Assembly (NCBI GenBank): GCA_027559495.1
Contig: JAMXSV010000003.1
Coordinates: 1,736,001 to 1,800,000 of the forward strand
Source: Aurifilum marmelostoma
Lineage: Eukaryota; Ascomycota; Sordariomycetes; Diaporthales; Cryphonectriaceae
DNA: 64,000 bases
Direction of reading: 5' to 3'
Of the stretch, positions 1 to 12,280 are shown piece after piece (position 1 is the first letter of the stretch; every line of letters begins with the position of its first letter). The translations under genes were made by a program, and so were the position numbers. The notes below the pieces were generated by a model. The model had not been told where the DNA came from. It saw only the letters and a list, made by a program, of their open reading frames with translations, and made no database searches.

Positions 1-1
1 T

Positions 2-1008
2 GAGCAGAGGGAGCAGCAGCAGGCGGCGGATGCCAGCGGCCTGCATCCACCAATGTTCTCCATCTTGGTCATCTGCCCCCAGAAGTACAGTCGCGAGGCC
101 ACGACACGTCACGTCGAGATGACCCTACCCAAGGATGTGCCTCATCAGATCACGGCGCTCAGCAGCGCCCAGGAGGCAGAGGCCCTGATCGGCAGAGAGG
201 ACCCTGTCATCTTCACCCACATCATCATCAACCTCTCGTCCATCGAGGACATCATCAGGCTCCTGGAAGACATCAACCAGTCGACCATCACCAACAAGAC
301 GTCTGTGGTCCTCTTGTCGGACTCGATCCAGCGGCAAGATCTAACGAGACTTGTGGCCGGGACCGCGCGGGAGCCCCTGATCTCCGACAACAGGCTGTCT
401 TACGTGTACAAACCCGTCAAGCCTTCTCGTCTGGCCGTCATCTTCGACCCTGCGAATGAGGGAGACGCCAGCGTCGACCGCAACAGGTCTACTGCCCAGC
501 AGCTTGTGGAGGATCAGAAGAAGAGCTACCAGGAGGTCGAGAAGCGCATGGGCAACAAGGGGTACAAGGTACTCCTCGTGGAGGACAACCCGGTCAACCA
601 AAAGGTTCTCAACAAATATCTCGCCAAGGTAGGCGTGGAGGTCGACCTGGCCATGGACGGGGAGGAGTGTACCGACAAGGTCTTCTCTCGCCCACAGGGA
701 TTCTACTCTTTAATTCTGGTACGTCTACAGTCCCATGTTTTTCTGTTCTTGCTGTACGCAATGCTTGATGAGCTGACACCTGTCCTCAGTGCGACCTTCA
801 TATGCCCCGCAAAGATGGCTATCAGGCCTGCCGAGAAATTCGTGGCTGGGAGAGGAAGAACAAGTACAAGAACATGCCCATCATCGCACTTTCGGCCAAC
901 GTCATGTCCGACGTTCAGGAGAAGTGCGTCGAGGCGGGCTTCAACGACTACGTCACAAAGCCCGTCGACTTCATCAACCTGTCCACCGCGCTGTCTAAAT
1001 TTTTCTGA
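2..1008 (+). CDS. Hybrid histidine kinase, C-terminal part (5' end outside window)
   Basis: Exons 2..718 and 790..1008; the frame is open to the left window edge, so the gene is 5'-truncated. The intron (719..789) is GTACGT...CAG. The visible part holds a degenerate receiver-like domain (ILVICPQKYSREATTRH onward) and then a complete receiver (REC) domain. REC features are the acidic pocket LLVEDNPVNQ, the phospho-acceptor Asp in CDLHMPRKDGYQ just after the splice junction (codon about 793-795), the Ser in IALSANV and the Lys in YVTKPVD. This is the output end of a phosphorelay protein that would hand phosphate to an HPt protein (Ypd1 type). The sensor and kinase core lie outside the window. 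The tail resembles fungal phytochrome-type (class VIII) kinases as I remember them, but the class is uncertain because no sensor domain is visible. It is one of two hybrid kinases in this window. Confidence 0.85.
719..789 (+). other. Intron in the hybrid histidine kinase
   Basis: The intron has a GTACGT donor and a TCCTCAG acceptor with a GCTGAC branch-like motif. Removing it joins SLIL to CDLHMP and restores the REC motif. Confidence 0.85.
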
Positions 1009-2527
1009 GGGATCCTGCCACGAGCACTTCTCTCTCCCTCTCTGTCATCTCTACGAGATGTCGACAAGGGATCATCAAGCAACCACATCAACACAAACCA
1101 CAACGTCATGATGCTCGCTGCATAGCGCCGGCGTTCCATCCATGCCTTATGCATAAACGAATCAATGATATCCTCTCTTATTTTGCTTTCATTCAATTTG
1201 TACAATACTTTGGGCCTTATTTGCCATCATCTCACTGCTACCCCCACACATACATACGAGACTGTCTATATGCCGAGCCTCACTTCGCCTCGCTCCTACG
1301 ACCCGGCAGAGGGGGCCCGGGGGTGTTTTTCTGTCGAAGCTTCTGGGCTTCCACTGTCATGGAATCCGGGGGAGGATTGGAAGGGTTTGAGGGTTGACGG
1401 GAGAGGAGCACTTGGACTCCGAGGAGTTGGGTCATGTTGTCCCTCCTTTGCTTTGAAGGTTTTTATGGGCTGGCTAATGGCGAACTTGAGGACTGGTCAT
1501 CGGAGACGGCCACCAAGACGTGGCTGTCGCATCACTTACACACAAACACGCTGCAAGAACGATACACCAACACACCGGCCAGGGCAGGTGCACATATCAA
1601 GAGGCGAATGGGGGGAATCTCATGACGTTGTGGCTCAGAATATGAGCACCTGGTCAATTTGGACTTTTTTTCAAGGAACAAAGCAAGATTTACATTCTGG
1701 TCAAGGACGGGGGTTCCAGCACACACGTTCCCGAGACGACCACACACCCATTACTTCATCTCTCCTGCTGCAGCTGCGAGTCATTGTCTCTGGAGTTCAG
1801 GAAGATCGGGCCGGGAAGATAGGATTCAGGGGGGTAATATATAGCATCTGGGCCTGCTGGACACCACACTTTTTTATTTTTATCTTTCTTTTTCTATTCT
1901 TTCTTTTCCTGATTGTGGATTTAGAAAGGAGAGCCCTTGCTCTTTTGTTCCTTTCTCTCTTTTCCGTGCATGTTGGATCTTGACTTCTTTCTGTAAAAGA
2001 CAAGTCTGACACCACAAGTTAGCGATACGGAAGAGGGGGGGGGAACAAGGTACATGGCGGAGATGGGAACGGTGGGATGGCAAGCACCAATCTAGAGAAA
2101 TACAGAGTAAGGCTGTGGAGAAAGAGAGAGAGAGACAGAGAGACAGAAGGAGGGGAAACAAAGAGGTTTCGATATGTGTGTTTATAGTGTGTTGTTGAGA
2201 TCGGTATGGCTGAGGACAGCGTCTTGAATATATAAAGGGAGGAATTGTTCCTCGTCTACCAAACTACGCACCAAAATGGAAAATAAAGTTTCAGTGGTCG
2301 TTCATGGGTTTCCATTACCGCCTTACTCGAACGCGAAGAATATCTTTACAGCTCGTAGTACCCCTTCATGACCAGAAACCAGGACGCATGTATGTGTATA
2401 GTAGTCAATCAAATAGATTGATTGGAACAATTTCCTCCCAGCAATTAATTGCATTCTCCTCGAACAACCTCCGTTTCTCACTTCTGCTCCTCCCTCTCCC
2501 TTGGTTGTTTGTCACCCCACGACGCCC
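1009..2527. other. Intergenic, convergent 3' regions
   Basis: This is 1.5 kb between the 3' end of the histidine kinase and the 3' end of the cytochrome b561 gene. It contains T-rich, GA-rich and G-rich low-complexity DNA. Open frames here have no recognisable protein features. It probably holds the 3' UTRs of both genes. Confidence 0.6.
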
Positions 2528-3484
2528 TCACTCCTGCCCTCCCCGCTCAAGATTCAACCCAAACTTGCGCAGGTGCAGGCGGGGATACACGCCAAGCACA
2601 ACCAGGACCACCCCGACCACGACGGTCCAGAGCCTCAGGCCGAGCACGTTAACGTTAAACCCGGTATACACGGCGCTCAGGACGGTAGCCAAGAGCAGCA
2701 GCAAGAACAGGTAGCCGCTCATGCGGTGGTACTTCCACACGCGGCCGGCCCTCTCGCGGCCGCCGAGCAGGCCCGGCACGGCCCACATGAGGACGCCGAC
2801 GGCGCACTGCAGGGCGAGGACGACGCCCGAGGCGACGCCGAGGTAGCCGTGGAGGCTGTGGAAGTGGCTGGCGGGGCCCTGGCGGACCTTGTTGGCCTCG
2901 ATGACGGCGATGCCGGCGGCGAGGGCGGCGAGGGCGAGGGTGTTGAGGGCGGCGTGGGCGCGGGCGCCGGCGTGCTTGGCGGGCGGGGAGAGGGCGGGCT
3001 GGAGGACGAGGACGGCCTCGGTGGCGAGGAGGAGGCCGAGGGACTGGAGGAGGGGGTGCGGGGGAGAAGAGGGGGGATGAAGGGCGGGCTGGTCAGGACG
3101 GCGGTCCAGATCAGGATTAGGAGGAGGAGGGCTCCTGCTTGGGCGAGCCAGGCGGTTCCTTGAGCGAGGGAGGAAAGGGAAAGAGGGGTTATTGGTTAGC
3201 TACCATGTTTTCTTTTGGGGGGTGTATTGGATGAAAAGGTGAGTTGTGGATTTTCTTTCTTGGGATCTCTCTCTCTCTCTCTCTTTCTTAAAGCAATATT
3301 AAAAAAAGGTCATCCGCGGTTGGAACATACCACTGATCAGGTTATGGAACACAGACTCGCCAGGCCTCTGCATGACGTCGCCAGGCCCGCCGAGGAGAGG
3401 CTGTGACTCTCCTCTTGTCTCGTCGTCGTCGTCGTCTGCTGCCGCACCTGTACGGCGCTCCGGGATTCCAGTCGCCGAGGCCAT
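2528..3484 (-). CDS. Cytochrome b561-type membrane protein (frame broken in a G/C run)
   Basis: Exon 1 is 3331..3484 (ATG at 3484, MASATGIPERR), the intron is 3159..3330 (GTATGT...AAG), and exon 2 is 2528..3158. The product is about 260 residues. It has an acidic N-terminal cytosolic tail with a QPLLGG motif, then about five or six hydrophobic helices. Conserved His residues of the eukaryotic b561 core are visible: KHAGARAHAAL, HFHSLHGYLG and KYHRMSGYL. Such proteins bind two haems and move electrons across endomembranes. Exon 2 begins in one frame (TAWLAQAGALLLILIW) and continues in another (HPLLQSLGLLL onward). The switch falls at the G5 and G6 runs at 3060-3064 and 3071-3076 (C runs on the coding strand), with no GT-AG intron to explain it. 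Either an indel in the assembly or a real lesion. Confidence 0.75.
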
Positions 3485-4775
3485 CTTGTATTTTAAGAAA
3501 GAAAACAGAGCTGCGGCGGGCTGACTTAAAATAGCAAAAGGTCTCGATGAGCTGCGTGCACTGTATTTTTTTTTTTTTTTAGTGTTCTGGGATGGCGCGC
3601 GCAGGTCAAATTGCACGAGGCGATGCTGGTCTGTCTTTCTTTTGAAAGAAGAGGGCGAGAGCCTGGCCGGACCTGTGCTAGCGACGAGGATCGGTTCACG
3701 GTCCGCTTCGTAGGGCGCCCGGACTTGGAATGATGGGAAGGAAGATAGAAAGAAAGGGGAAGTAAGAACCAATGGCTGGCTTTTTATGATGCAAGAGGAA
3801 AAGAGAGAAAGAAGGGGGTGGGAAAAAAAAAACACAAACAAAACCAGGATGCAGCTGACGTTTTTAACCCGGCGCCGCACGCCACTCAGGCGTTGATGAT
3901 GCGTGCGTGTGTGAATCGGGAGGATTGATTTGATGCGTTGTCGAGTACAAAGAGAAAAAAGAAAAAGCCCACAAGGGAAATAGAAAGGGGTAGGTGTGTT
4001 ATTTTTCCCGGGGTTCAGACCTTGGAGAATGAGGACCCCAGGGAGTTTGTTGCACTGCTCAGTAGTTGCTGGGTAGATATCAACTGTTCTAGGAAGATCC
4101 AGCCTCTCTTCTTATTTTCCCTTTCATTTTCTTTTCTTATATCTAGCTTTTATTGTTCTACTATGTGACTCGCTACTATTTTTTTTTTTTTTTTTTCTTT
4201 CTATGGACAGACAGGGCGAGACAAGATGCACTGCTCGAGTAGGCAGAACAACAACACATGCATCCATCCATCACGCAATCGCATTGAGAGGGGGTGTTGT
4301 AGAAAATAAAAAAGTCGATGATGTAGGTGACGAGAGCAACCAACCAGATAGGTAGGTAGGTCCTCTGTATGCATCCAAGTACCTTATGCACAGGTGGGGA
4401 GGGGCCCAGATCCCCCCCAGGCAGGCTGGTCGGGTTGGGCCTATGAGAGACGTTTTATTTGATTTTGGGCATTGGGCTGGCTGCTACTATGCTGTAATGC
4501 GCCGCTATAGCGTGTAGTACTAGTACTATAGCACTGATGTGCCATGGTGAGGGGGGGGTGTGCCGGCGAAGCACCCCCCTGCTACGAGTGCCACCACAGC
4601 ATGCGCCACTGGACCCCCGCTCTCTCACTCTCTGGTTGGGTTAGTTAAGTGAGGGGTCAGCTGGGGTGACTGGGCCAAAATGATCCCCTACTAGACAAGA
4701 CAGGGTGAGTAAGTGTATGTTGATCTATCGTGATTGATGACTTATCTAATCCACATGAGTTTAGTAAGAGGAGGG

Positions 4776-4840
4776 GGAGAGAGAGAGAGAGAGTGTGTGT
4801 GTGTGTGTCAGTGAGTGAGTGAGTGAGTGAGAGTGTGTCG
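4776..4840. repeat. Compound microsatellite (GA)n(GT)n(GTGA)n
   Basis: GA dinucleotides pass directly into GT dinucleotides and then GTGA tetranucleotides. Confidence 0.95.
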
Positions 4841-4863
4841 CATCGGCCGAAGTAACATGCCCC

Positions 4864-4865
<2 letters not shown>

Positions 4866-4896
<31 letters not shown>
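4866..4896. repeat. TG dinucleotide microsatellite
   Basis: About fifteen uninterrupted TG units, 25 bases downstream of the compound microsatellite. Confidence 0.95.
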
Positions 4897-4898
<2 letters not shown>

Positions 4899-5419
4899 CC
4901 AGCGTTGCCAGAGAGTACCGAGTAACTACTCACTTTTGACACACAAACCATCTTCCCATGTTACACAAGATTCCTGTGCATCCCTTTTTGTCTCCCTTCA
5001 GAGAGGGACACGGCCGGCAAAACAAACCACAAATGGCCTCACTACTTATCAGGAAGAAGAAAAAGGGTTTATCAGAGAATAGTGGGACTGCTTGCCTTTT
5101 CCCCCCGCGCTCTCGGCCGCCTCCGAGGTCCGGACCCGGAGCTGGGCAGCTCTATCATTACTCGATTGACACTTGTCATTGGACGGGCTTCGTTTATCGC
5201 CCTTTTTGCCCTTGGCCTCCCGAGCTTCTCTCTCAATGGTTCACCGATTGATGAATATATCTTCCTTTCCTTCTTTCTGATGATAAATATGCCCAGTTTG
5301 TGATCCTGCATAGTATACCGACATTGTTGTCTCACTCTTCTCTCTCTCTTCTCGTCTTCCCTTGTTGTAACAAATCACAACATATAACTCAATAGACCGA
5401 GGGATATCAAGCTTCAAAG

Positions 5420-6652
5420 ATGGCGGATGAGATCGAGTACAAGCTGGAAAATGTCCCCGCGACATCAGTAGCCTCCGAGGACATCGACAGGACCTTCCGA
5501 TCGGGCTGCATAGGTACGCATGAGATCCACCAAGGGCATCAGCGGATGTGTATAACATCTTTCTTACAAAAAGAAAGAAAAGAGGAAAAAAAAAAGAGAG
5601 AGAGAGAGAGACTTTCCATCCCGCTAACCTTAAAAATAGACCTCATCTCGGCCGCCCTGGGAGGAAAAGTCCTGGGCTTCTCCGACGAGTGGTTCGCCGA
5701 GGCCGCCAACCTCCTCACCCCGACCCCGCCCATCCGCCAGCCCGGCAAGATGGTCTTCACGGGAGCCTGGTACGACGGCTGGGAGACCCGCCGCCACAAC
5801 CAGGACCCCTTCGACTGGGTCGTCATCCGCCTGGGCGTCGCCTCGGGCACCGTGGCCGGCGTCGAGGTCGACACCACCTTCTTCAACGGCAACCACGCCC
5901 CTCACATCTCCGTCGAGGGCTGCTTCAGGCCCGCGACGACGACGACGCCGCCGGCGGCAGCGACAGCGACAGCGAGGTCCTCTCGTGGGGCGGCCAGAGG
6001 GGCGGCTGGGAGACCATCCTCGGCATCAACGAGTGCGGGCCCTCGCAGCGCTTCGCCTGGCGGCTGGACAACCCCTCCGCCGCCAGGAGGTACACCCACG
6101 TGCGCCTCAACATGTACCCGGACGGCGGCATCGCCCGCTTCAGGCTCTTTGGCCACGCCGTCCCCGTCTTCCCCGAGGACCCCGACGCCGTCTTCGACCT
6201 CGCCGCCGCCCAGAACGGCGGTGTCGCCGTCTCCTGCAGCGACCAGCACTTTGGCACCAAGGACAACCTGCTCCTGCCGGGCAGGGGCAAAGACATGGGC
6301 GACGGCTGGGAGACGGCCCGCTCCCGCCAGAAGGGCCACGTCGACTGGGCCGTCGTCCGCCTCGGCGCGCCGGGCCTCGTGCAGCGCCTCGTCGTCGACA
6401 CGGCCCACTTCAGGGGCAACTTTCCCCCAGAAGGTCCGGCTGGACGCCATCCGCTGGGACGGCGCCCAGGGCGAGCCGCCCGCAGACGCGCCGGCCTGGG
6501 AGCAGCTCGTCGGGGCCAGCAGGACGGGGCCTGACCAGGAGCACGAGTTCCCCTCGAGCGTGCGGGACAGGCCGTTTACCCATGTCAAGTTGACCATGAT
6601 ACCTGACGGGGGCGTCAAGAGACTGCGCGTGTTTGCAAAGCGGGCCGTCTAG
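5420..6652 (+). CDS. Allantoicase (two compensating frame breaks)
   Basis: Exons are 5420..5513 and 5640..6652, with intron 5514..5639 (GTACGC...TAG). The product is about 368 residues. Allantoicase (EC 3.5.3.4) hydrolyses allantoate to ureidoglycolate and urea in purine catabolism, letting fungi use purines as nitrogen source. Both tandem allantoicase repeats are visible. Repeat 1 has WYDGWETRRHNQDPFDWVVIRLG and then FFNGNHAPHISVEGC. Repeat 2 has DMGDGWETARSR, HVDWAVVRLGAPG and DTAHFRGNFP. LNMYPDGGIARFRLFG and LTMIPDGGVKRLRVF are the matching repeat ends. Coding shifts frame twice: near 5925-5936, after VEGCF, one base is missing, and at the C5 run 6424-6428, after FRGNFP, one base is extra. 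The net shift is zero and all family motifs survive across the three segments. Either assembly indels or a disrupted gene. Confidence 0.88.
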   Translation: MADEIEYKLENVPATSVASEDIDRTFRSGCIGTHEIHQGHQRMCITSFLQKERKEEKKKRERERLSIPLTLKIDLISAALGGKVLGFSDEWFAEAANLLTPTPPIRQPGKMVFTGAWYDGWETRRHNQDPFDWVVIRLGVASGTVAGVEVDTTFFNGNHAPHISVEGCFRPATTTTPPAAATATARSSRGAARGAAGRPSSASTSAGPRSASPGGWTTPPPPGGTPTCASTCTRTAASPASGSLATPSPSSPRTPTPSSTSPPPRTAVSPSPAATSTLAPRTTCSCRAGAKTWATAGRRPAPARRATSTGPSSASARRASCSASSSTRPTSGATFPQKVRLDAIRWDGAQGEPPADAPAWEQLVGASRTGPDQEHEFPSSVRDRPFTHVKLTMIPDGGVKRLRVFAKRAV

Positions 6653-6743
6653 CCAATCCCAACCACCCCGTCGTCATTTGAGGAGGCTGGAATACGTTGC
6701 AGCTGGGGAGGAGGGGTCAGTTTCGAGCAAAAAATCAAAATAC

Positions 6744-6767
6744 TTTTTTTTTTTTTTTTTTTTTTTT
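6744..6767. repeat. Poly-T tract (T24)
   Basis: Twenty-four uninterrupted T residues about 90 bases beyond the allantoicase stop, probably in its 3' region. Confidence 0.95.
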
Positions 6768-9700
6768 CTCCTCTTCTCTTTGTCTTTTTCCTTGTCTGTC
6801 TTTCTCGCAATGTTTTGAGATTCCCGACCCCACATGAGTCGAACTCCATGGGCACGTGTTGATGTGGCTTTTTCCCTACAGGGTGCTTCATTTGTGCTTG
6901 TGTGTAGTATGTGCTGGTGTTCCGTTGGCCATTTTCCCTCAACCAGCCCACTCCTCCCCGTCCAGCCCGGCCCTCGCTAGCCGCAACATAAGTAGTAGTG
7001 CATGTCAAGCGCGTCAGCAAGCATCATTTTCCTCCTGTCCGCCAGACACATGGTGTTTTTCGTACGTGGTGGGTTCACGCAGCATGCAAGGTTCAGATTG
7101 TACCTCGTGGACGGCCCGCTCCACCTGGCCTCATGAGGTCCACTGTAACCTGCTACTCTTCCAAGCCCGCCTCCGGTTGCTGGGTCAAGTTGCCAGGCTG
7201 TCCCGTCAGAGTGTCTGTTCCGGTCTGCAGATCGAGCAGTAACATTTGCCGGCTTGACGTCGAGGGAGGAGAAATCAATACACACATTTGAACGTGCACA
7301 CGCGGCTGGCTATACCGTCCCGTCTGCAGATCGTGACCCTCCGAGACATAGGTCGAGGTCATCACCCACCCAACTGATAGGCTCAGCATCTCAGCGGCAG
7401 ACCGCCAGGGAAGGAAAAAAGAAATAAAAATAGAGGGTCTTTTCTTGGCTCTAATCTATCTGCCGCGGCAGGCCCATACTGGCGTGTTCATCTCGCCTGA
7501 CGTATCTGCCGATGGTCATGGTCTTATCGAGAGGAGAGGGCACACGGAGGCTGCATCGCTAGCGAGGCCGGCGAGGCGGCCACAACATGCCTAGAAGACC
7601 ACAAAAGCACGGAGGGCGAGGGGAAAGGTGAGAGAGGGGGGGGGGGGGCTCTTTTCTCTCGATATGTAGAGTGCCGTCCTCTGGCACACAGCCGTGATAC
7701 TGGAGCAACCCTTCACCAAGGTACGGCAGTCGTACGAAGCGCGAATATCCATATCTCCCCTTCCCCCGTGGGCTGCGATCCCGCGTCTCGGAGCAGAAGA
7801 GGGTGACAAGCGTAAGCTTGTGTCTCGTTGGGAACTGTGAAAAGGCATTGGCTGCGGAGCGGTCACGTCATGCGGCTGCCGTCGATGTTGGCCGCCGCTT
7901 GCCATTCGAAGGCTTCTACCGCGCAAGGGCAGCAGAAGAAGCAAGGAAAAAGCGCGCGGCAGCTCCTGGCCCCCCGGCCCCAAGCCCCCCATAACCGCCC
8001 TCCAAAGCAGCGCAGGGAGTCTTATAGGTGGAAAGCTCAAGTGGTTCTGAATAGTTAACCCTGGCCGAGACCTGCAGTAGCCATGTCCCGAGACACATTT
8101 GTAGTGGCCGCCACTGAGAGGCGTTGGGTAACAAAGAGGTACGGGAGTTCGAGGCGCAGTCGAGAGAGTCGCACTCAAGAGACCTGCCCATATAGTGATA
8201 GCCCTTGAGGGAAGCTGCAACATCGGGACAATCTCCGGCCTAGCCTAGCAATTTTTTTGGGTCTTCATGTGCGTGAGGGGAGGTTGAGTCTCCAACACGG
8301 CCGGCTCATATTGTTTGTGGCTGGCTGACAGACCCGAAAGGGTGATAGAGCCTTTGCATGTTCTGCGCTGTCGGTGCTGACGAAAGAGATGCAGAAAATT
8401 GTTCGGGCTTGTCGGGGTAGGCTCCGAGCTAGGACTTGGGATCCCTAGAGGAGACGTTCTCATGGTTGGTCGAAAAGTCACGAAATTCGTTGTGGCAAAA
8501 AATTCCTCAACGATCGATCGCCACTGTACGTACGACATCACAGGATCCCGGGACCAAGAGTCAGATCTAGGCTTGAAATCTGGATTCCGATGCTCTCCAT
8601 GAGGATCTGATGTGCAAATATTGGCGTGGTGGCTGAAATGGCCCGCGCAGCCACTGCGCACCAATTCAACCCTTTCGGACGCGAAGAAGCCTTGTTGCAC
8701 TACTAAAATCGACGTGGTGGTCTGCAAGGACAGGTAAGTGAATGCTGAGGCTCGCGATGTGGACGATCTGGACCGCCGTGGAGCCAACACACAAAAATGG
8801 GGGCATATGGAGAGATAGAGATAGAGGGTGTCAGTCGACAACTTCTCACTGACATCACTTAAGCAGACCCCCTCCCTCCCCGCCCTGCTCTTTCGAGGGC
8901 GGCGTCGACGCAAACCCTTTACATACTGTACAAGTATAACCAGGGCTCAAAACTGTTGTGCAACTACAACGCAGTCCGATTAGGCCACATTGGCTTCCGC
9001 GCAGGTTCCGCCCCGGAAGTATATGACCCTATCCCGGCATTAATGTTATAATGTCCGCGACCAGAGCCTTGATGTGTGAGGTTACGGATCAGCACATATT
9101 ACCCCTTCCTTCTCTCCGTTGTGGAACCGTTTCACGGCAGCCGCTGGGGACTCGGTCGTGGCGCCGATGGGACGGGCTCAGGAGGCCAGAGTATAGACTT
9201 GGGGTGCTTGCCAGCTCATTTTCGTGGATATTAACAGCCTGAACCCTGACACCAACTGCAGCTGTCCTAGCCTCTTTTCCCTCTCCGTAGCTGCAGGAAG
9301 AGTGGACTGGGCCAGGATACTCGGTGCTGACATCTGATACGGTGTCGACCCGTCGAGACTGCTTCAACGGGGAAAAGTGTGTGTAGGGGAGGGGGAGGGG
9401 GTGTGTGTGCGCACGCGTGTGTTTGTTTGTTATTAGTGTCAAGTAAGAGCACACAACCCACTCAGAGATGCAGTCTAGGAACCGCGCCTAATGCTGCCCC
9501 ACTGCAGAGCTTCTGCACGTAAGCACAAAACCTGTGGCCATCGACGCGCCACCGGCCGAGTCGCGGACGCATCTCCATCCAGCTCCGCCCGTCGATGAGC
9601 GCCTGGCAGCCATAAACCACCCGGAACATGGTTGGTAGTCTGCTGGCATAGCAACGCGCTTGACACCCAGGCGGGCAGAGCTGCAGCCTGCTCGCCTAGC

Positions 9701-12280
9701 GACCTGCGAATTTGAACTCAGATGCTCAGTATGCTTGCTCTGGCAGCCGTGGCGCAACAGATGCTGGTACGAATGACTGATTCTGTAGGCTTGGAAGGGC
9801 TCACGTTGTACAGGTTCCTCATCACACGACGTGGCGAGCCGAACCCTCATGCAGTGAAGAAAAAGCCATCATCCGACAGGGACTGGTCACTACCCGAGGA
9901 GGCCGGTGGGGTCTCTCTCGGAGCTCCGGTGGATGCAGCTTGCGCCGTCGCAATACCGTCCTGGACTGCAAGTTACATGAGGCGCGGATCGGTCCTGTGG
10001 CTTGCATCCCTTTCAGAATAAGAGGCGCACGCAGCGGTACGGCTGATTGGTACTTCTTGCAAGACGGCGCATGCATATGATGTCGAAGTCGAATCACCCA
10101 CGCTGATCCCTCGGGACACCGACCCCGCCAATCCGCCAGGACCAGAGTCGAGACCTCAGGCCGGTGGAGACTATATCGAGTGTTGAGTAACTGATTTCAT
10201 CAAGCATACATGGTATTTTCGCGGTGGTTTTCTGAGCTGAATCGCAACGTGGCAACCACTACTTGACCAGCATCCGCTGCAGATTCTGCAACGAAGAACG
10301 ACGCAACAACCCCCCCTTCCCTTCCCCCCCCGGGGTGATCGAATGGGAAGGGTGGTAAAAAAAATTACTCCAATGTTTCGCCGGCCGAGAGCCTTTTCGT
10401 GCTCATGGAGGGTCGCGAGCATACTGCAGGGCCTTGGCAAGAGAAAATTCGAGCCGCCGCTTCATGTTTGATTACCGCTAATTGCAGCTATGACTTCCAA
10501 AAGCGGAGTTGGTCCTGCATACAGGGCCAGTTAGTCGGATGAATGACACGGATTATTGACCGATTTCAGCACCGAGCAGACGCAGGAAGCCAGGGACAAG
10601 GGGCAAAACCCCCAGAAGGAGAGAAAAGGAAAATAAAAAGAAGGAAAAAAAAAATCATGAGGTCCAATATGAAGAAGGCAGCTGATCAATATGATGTGAG
10701 CAAGCACTCATGCGGGTTTGATTAGCCAGGGTCATGGTAGTCATACTATACCTTCACACCCAATTTCTCCCAAAGGCGAATGAGGTTCGAACCCGGTATT
10801 TCGGGCCTCGAGCTTCTGGTGTGCCAGCTATTCTCGATCTGGCCTTCCTGGAATAGCATGACCCCATCGAAGGTCGTCCTGTCATGCCAGGACGTGGGTA
10901 GTGTTCCTGGACCCAACCAAAATCACATGCCGGAATCATGCGTGCTGGAAAGAGGCAGGATCTCGTTCCTTTCCACTAGCTTATCGATGGCCCATGGCCC
11001 CGGAGGTTGACAACGTCTCTGCAGCCTTGGAGGGGTCTGGGCTGGACAGAGCCGCGCCGTGCTGCCGAGGGAAGTGGAAGCAGGCCTACAAAGGCAACGG
11101 GGCACGGAAAAGTCGTTGGTCCAGTCGCAGCTTGAGGAATCGGGAAGGCTGAGATTTCGGGCAGGAACTGCGAGATTGAGCCGACTGCTCACAAGTACAA
11201 TGGGATCCGTCTCTAATGAGATCTCAGGGGATGGGGATGCGGGTCTTTTTTTCGCAGGGTAGCATCGAGAGAAATGGCACCTTGTTTCAGATTGATCCCC
11301 GGGTCTGTTTAGTCATCGACAGACCAGGGCTCACACCCTCTCGATGGTTCGATGGCAGTCCCGAAAGGAGAAGCAGGAGGACCAGAGTAATCCAGGGTGG
11401 CACCCAGACGGGTGGGGAGGCGGGGCCGAGCAGCCACATCACCTAGTGTGCTGCTGTGGTAGAAAGCCCGAAAGCCCCGGGCAAGCCCTGCCAAGCAGGC
11501 GATGACGAGGGCCTGGCCTAAGGACTTGGTGGCTGACGGCTCGGTCTGGCTGTGGTCCCGGCAAGACGTCAGCGTTCACCGCTTGGGTGTCCCAGTAGGC
11601 AATCTGCCAGGCGCTCTTTAATCTTCCAACCGCACCACACATTAACAAGCTGGCGGCCACCACTCCATACTCCGTGCGGCAACAGGGGGGGGGGGGAAGG
11701 AGGGGGGATGGGATCAATTCCAGCCCCAGGCGCCGTCCCATTTCACACCATCCGCCATCCTGCCCCCCTTCGGTCAACATTTTGTTTTTCTGTCGCGTGT
11801 GCATGCCCTGTACAGCACCGTCAATCCAGTGACGCACCCTTCGGCTGTGGATCGTCAGATCGGGCTTGTCATAGAGACAAGCAGTAACATCCGGCGAGCC
11901 TGATTGCGAGGGTGACTTGCAGCAAAGTGTGGGGACAAGGCGCAGATTTGTTTCCCCTTTGAGCGTGCACCTAGGTCCTGAGTCTAGCCCTCGGCTATAG
12001 CAGACAAGCTTTAAGACAGTGTGGTAGATGGTAGATCCCAACGGTCTGGACGACGATCATGAGAAGGGAGGAGGGGCCTTTCACGGCTGACCTGGCCACA
12101 GCGGGGTGCACGATAGGCGGCACATCTACACCGCATGTATAGTACGGCAGCGGCCATCGGGTGCTGTAAGGTGGGTGTAGTGAGTTGGGGATCAGTCTCG
12201 GGGCGCGCGATGGCTGGTCAGGTCTGTACTACTCAACCACATTGTCAGCATGACCATGACTAGAAACGTGCACGGGAAGG

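Larger units (their letters stand above)
3485..5419. other. Intergenic, divergent promoter region with microsatellites
   Basis: This is about 1.9 kb between the start of the b561 gene (-) and the start of allantoicase (+), so it should hold both promoters. It contains poly-T tracts near 3570 and 4180, a compound GA/GT/GTGA microsatellite, a TG repeat and an inverted repeat at 4504-4532. I see no gene. A CT-rich tract at 5329-5362 lies just upstream of the allantoicase start. Confidence 0.6.

Noticed and set aside
2501..3163. 220-codon plus-strand Glu/Gly-rich frame
   Set aside because: Antisense shadow of the GC-rich cytochrome b561 exon.
5902..6618. 238-codon open frame antisense to allantoicase
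   Set aside because: Shadow of GC-rich coding sequence; the plus strand carries allantoicase motifs.
8245..8913. 222-codon minus-strand open frame
   Set aside because: No recognisable domain, signal peptide or codon pattern; not enough to call a gene.
10781..10800. GGTTCGAACC, resembling a tRNA T-loop
   Set aside because: The flanking bases do not form a five-pair T stem on either strand and no acceptor or anticodon arms fit.
11439..12041. 200-codon minus-strand open frame
   Set aside because: No domain or family feature, and it ends and starts in low-complexity DNA.
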